A stretch of 6,252 bases of DNA, taken from Candidatus Kaiserbacteria bacterium. GTDB taxonomy: Bacteria; Patescibacteriota; Minisyncoccia; Phycocordibacterales; UBA2100. Both the position numbers and the translations under genes were made by a program. Positions 4,436 to 6,252 of the stretch are shown piece after piece (position 1 is the first letter of the stretch; every line of letters starts with the position of its first letter). The stretch covers positions 1-6,252 of the forward strand of contig DPYD01000021.1 in NCBI GenBank assembly GCA_003545515.1. Reading direction: 5' to 3'. The notes below the pieces were generated by a model, which saw only the letters and a list, made by a program, of their open reading frames with translations, had not been told where the DNA came from and did not search any database.

Positions 4436-4846
4436 ATGTACGAAGTAACATGGTTGCCGATTCTTGTCGCAGGAATTATTGCGATAGTTATCGGCTTTGC
4501 GTGGTATCACCCAAAAGTGTTCGGAACGGCATGGATGCGCATGTCGGGCATTACACCGGAAAGCGTTGAGAGCGGGAAAAAACGGATGCCCATTGTCATT
4601 GTCGTTGCGACACTCGCGGCCATGCTTGTGGCATACGTGATGAATCACTTCGGTGTCGCGTGGGGCGTCTTTGATATTATCGGCGCCATTGAACTCGGCA
4701 TCTGGACATGGGTCGGTTTTGTCGCGCCAATTATGCTCGGCATTGTCTTGTGGGAGCAAAGGTCGTTCAAACTCTATGTCATCAACGCGAGCTACTGGCT
4801 CGTGACGTTCATCGCAATTTCGGTTACTCTCGTGCTTGTAGGATAA
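4436..4846 (+). CDS. DUF1761 family integral membrane protein
   Basis: The 136-residue product fits the DUF1761 family, whose function is unknown. Four membrane segments are expected: about 7-24, 51-69, 75-104 (long and possibly kinked) and 113-135. The family signature after the first segment is clear: FAWYHPKVFGTAWMRMSGIT (21-40), in which a W-Y-x-P and F-G-x-x-W pattern precedes a short cytoplasmic or external loop with charged residues (41-50). The length is usual for the family. No Shine-Dalgarno precedes the ATG. The DUF192 gene starts 10 bases after its stop, so the two are probably co-transcribed. Confidence 0.85.
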   Translation: MYEVTWLPILVAGIIAIVIGFAWYHPKVFGTAWMRMSGITPESVESGKKRMPIVIVVATLAAMLVAYVMNHFGVAWGVFDIIGAIELGIWTWVGFVAPIMLGIVLWEQRSFKLYVINASYWLVTFIAISVTLVLVG

Positions 4847-4856
4847 CGCTTTTTCC

Positions 4857-5309
4857 ATGAGTAACTTTGTCCGCTACGCATTCATGCTCGCGGCGTGTTT
4901 AATCGTCGCGGGAGTTGCCTTTTTTTGGTTTCAATGGGATTTCCCCGCATCAAAAGAGGTATCGTTTGCAAAAATCGGTGATCAGACGGTCCGCGTTACT
5001 GTCGCGGACACACCAGAAAGTCGTGAGCGCGGACTTTCCGGTCGTGACGGCCTCGCATCAGACGAGGGAATGCTTTTTGTGTTCCAAAACGACGGATATC
5101 ATACGTTCTGGATGAAGGATATGCTTTTTTCGATAGACATCATATGGCTTTCTCACGAAGGAACGGTGGTTGACATCGCCAAAGACGTGTCTCCCGACAC
5201 ATTTCCAATGTCATTTTCTCCTCGCGCTTTTGCGCGTTATGTCTTAGAGCTTCCTGCGAGATTTGTCGAGGAATATACTATACAAATAGGGGACGAAGTA
5301 CGTTTCTAG
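4857..5309 (+). CDS. DUF192 family protein, membrane-anchored
   Basis: The 150-residue product has one N-terminal hydrophobic segment (about 6-26) followed by a DUF192 domain (about 35-150), placed outside the cytoplasmic membrane if the segment is an anchor or signal. Family motifs in order are RERGLSGRDGL (56-66), GMLFVF (71-76), FWMKDM (84-89) with DIIWL (94-98), YVLELPA (128-134) and GDEV (145-148). The domain is a small beta-barrel-like fold of unsettled function. LAAC at 11-14 looks like a lipobox, but the hydrophobic stretch before it is too short and continues after the cysteine, so a plain membrane anchor is favoured. There is no Shine-Dalgarno; the 10-base gap from the DUF1761 stop suggests an operon. 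Confidence 0.9.
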   Translation: MSNFVRYAFMLAACLIVAGVAFFWFQWDFPASKEVSFAKIGDQTVRVTVADTPESRERGLSGRDGLASDEGMLFVFQNDGYHTFWMKDMLFSIDIIWLSHEGTVVDIAKDVSPDTFPMSFSPRAFARYVLELPARFVEEYTIQIGDEVRF

Positions 5310-5345
5310 TATCGTTTTCGGTGTGCCACGAAGCAGTCGGTTAGA

Positions 5346-5354
5346 TTATCCACA
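5346..5354 (+). promoter_or_regulatory. Perfect DnaA box upstream of the reductase gene
   Basis: TTATCCACA matches the DnaA-box consensus exactly. It lies about 35 bp before the candidate -10 and 80 bp before the reductase ATG. In E. coli DnaA also regulates the nrdAB ribonucleotide reductase genes, so the position is meaningful, though a single 9-mer can occur by chance. Confidence 0.5.
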
Positions 5355-5388
5355 GCAATTAACGCGCGCACTTCTATGTGCACGGGAG

Positions 5389-5394
5389 TACAAT
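5389..5394 (+). promoter_or_regulatory. Candidate -10 of the reductase gene
   Basis: TACAAT is one base from consensus and would start transcription near 5401, leaving about 34 bases of leader. No recognisable -35 is seen 16-18 bp upstream, where the sequence is GC-rich; an activator may be needed. Confidence 0.35.
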
Positions 5395-5434
5395 AAATAT
5401 CCCTTCAAATAATTATCAATATTATCTCAAGCGC

Positions 5435-6252
5435 ATGACACCAAAGACCACCACACGGCAGGTAGCAAAAGACGCCGCACGTGAGCAACAAATTCCGCGC
5501 CTTGGAGGCAGTGCCACAAACCGCGTGTACAAAAAATACCTTCCTAATATTCAAAAACGTTCTGGCGCTATTGTACCGTTCGAATTCTCGAAGATAGTTG
5601 CGGCCATTGAGAAGTCGATGAAGGCCTCCAACGAGGGTTCTTTTGACGAGGCGGTGGTCGTGGCGCACAAAGTGGCTGGGGAAATGATGCGCATCGCCCG
5701 CGTGTACAAAAACTTTCTTCCCACAGTGGAGGGTTGCCAGGATGAAGTTGAGCGCCAGCTCATGCTCTCCGATTACGTTGCGACATCGAAGGCGTACATT
5801 CTTTTTCGTGCTGAACGCGCGAAGCAACGCCGTGAACAAGGAGATGTGCCGGAGCATGTTAGGAAACTTTCTGAGGAGAGTAAGAAATATTTTAAGAACA
5901 ATCCTCTTGGCGAGTTCGTGTACCTGCGAACATATGCGCGCTGGATAGAAAGCGAACAGCGGCGCGAGACATGGATAGAGACAGTAGATCGTTACGTAAA
6001 TTTCATGCGTGAAAATCTTGGTGACAAACTCACAAAAAAAGAATATGCAGAACTGCGCGAAGCGATATTAAATCAGGAGGTAATGCCTTCCATGCGCGCC
6101 ATGCAGTTTTCGGGAGATCCTGCGCGCAAGTGCAATACCTGTTTTTACAATTGTTCATTCATAGCACCCGTCAAACTTCCGGATTTTGCGGAGATAATGT
6201 ATCTCTCCATGCAAGGGTGCGGAGTAGGATATGCCGTCGAGAGCCAGAACAT
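5435..6252 (+). CDS. nrdJ: Ribonucleotide reductase large chain, class II-like, N-terminal part (cut by window end)
   Basis: The first 272 codons of a ribonucleotide reductase, which makes deoxyribonucleotides in the cytosol, are present; the frame is open at the window end. Seen: an N-terminal ATP-cone regulatory domain (about 38-130) beginning IQKRSGAIVPFEFSKIVAAI and ending VERQLMLSDYVATSKAYILF, then the start of the catalytic barrel with EVMPSMRAMQFSG (215-227), YNCSF (238-242) and MQGCGVGYAVESQN (259-272). The last resembles the MKGGGVGFSV stretch of the adenosylcobalamin-dependent enzyme. Cys240 is the likely first member of the redox-active pair; Cys233 and Cys236 lie close by. The ATG has no Shine-Dalgarno. 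Class II is favoured over class I, but the deciding cobalamin-binding and C-terminal regions lie outside the window. Confidence 0.88.
   Translation, partial: MTPKTTTRQVAKDAAREQQIPRLGGSATNRVYKKYLPNIQKRSGAIVPFEFSKIVAAIEKSMKASNEGSFDEAVVVAHKVAGEMMRIARVYKNFLPTVEGCQDEVERQLMLSDYVATSKAYILFRAERAKQRREQGDVPEHVRKLSEESKKYFKNNPLGEFVYLRTYARWIESEQRRETWIETVDRYVNFMRENLGDKLTKKEYAELREAILNQEVMPSMRAMQFSGDPARKCNTCFYNCSFIAPVKLPDFAEIMYLSMQGCGVGYAVESQN

Noticed and set aside
4418..4858. A 146-codon minus-strand frame opposite DUF1761
   Set aside because: It is the antisense of a clear membrane protein; its His/Asp/Asn-rich content is the usual mirror of hydrophobic codons.
5368..5381. NrdR box before the reductase gene
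   Set aside because: GCAC-ttctat-GTGC is a short palindrome but does not match the NrdR consensus (acaCwATATaTwGtgt) well enough, and no second box is seen.
5405..5857. A 150-codon minus-strand frame opposite the reductase start
   Set aside because: The plus strand encodes a well-matched ATP-cone; the reverse frame has no family resemblance.
1..6252. tRNA or rRNA genes
   Set aside because: No cloverleaf or rRNA-like stretch was found by eye in the intergenic regions on either strand.

Overview
The window looks like a chromosomal segment of a small-genome bacterium, most likely Patescibacteria (CPR) of the Parcubacteria type. This is inferred from three things: protein style (a TrpR/YerC-like regulator with a basic tail, a DUF1761 + DUF192 pair, and an ATP-cone-bearing B12-type ribonucleotide reductase), the near absence of Shine-Dalgarno sequences in front of most genes, and several short or apparently leaderless 5' ends. 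TGA and TAG serve as ordinary stops. The taxonomic call is moderate at best.

Region 1 (1-930): a TrpR-superfamily DNA-binding protein (146-595) sits inside an array of six near-identical 14-bp palindromes, TTCCATATATGGAA or a one-base variant. Two lie upstream and four downstream. The outermost copies are 20-bp identical sequences in opposite orientation (49-68 and 793-812). The site nearest the gene overlaps the expected -35 position. This looks like a self-regulating repressor with its operators, or a protein-plus-binding-site cassette of unknown purpose, and is the most novel item here. The 335 bases after the gene also hold a 13-bp tandem repeat, a 39-nt homopurine run with a dubious 16-codon ORF, and a strong GC hairpin. 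I see no other gene there.

Region 2 (931-2002, minus strand): a two-gene unit, fabI-type enoyl-ACP reductase followed by an overlapping 82-codon gene. Both have good Shine-Dalgarno sites, unlike the rest of the window, and fabI samples tend to be richer in G+C, so recent acquisition is plausible. The reductase has an InhA-like catalytic segment and some unusual substitutions.

Region 3 (2003-2324): a divergent intergenic region with a fabI promoter candidate, a short inverted repeat in the fabI leader, a 131-bp MITE-like element with 20-bp terminal inverted repeats and a 6-bp direct repeat on each side, and an operator-like inverted repeat in front of the arginase gene.

Region 4 (2325-4325): a complete arginase with all metal ligands (plus strand) faces an unrecognised 318-residue protein (minus strand) that has an extended -10 promoter so close to its ATG that its mRNA is probably leaderless.

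Region 5 (4436-6252, plus strand): a DUF1761 membrane protein, a membrane-anchored DUF192 protein 10 bases after it, then a 125-bp gap with a perfect DnaA box, and the 5' part of a class II-like ribonucleotide reductase gene that runs off the window. No pathway links all these genes. The clear functional couplings are the regulator with its palindromes, fabI with its overlapping partner, and the possible DnaA control of the reductase.
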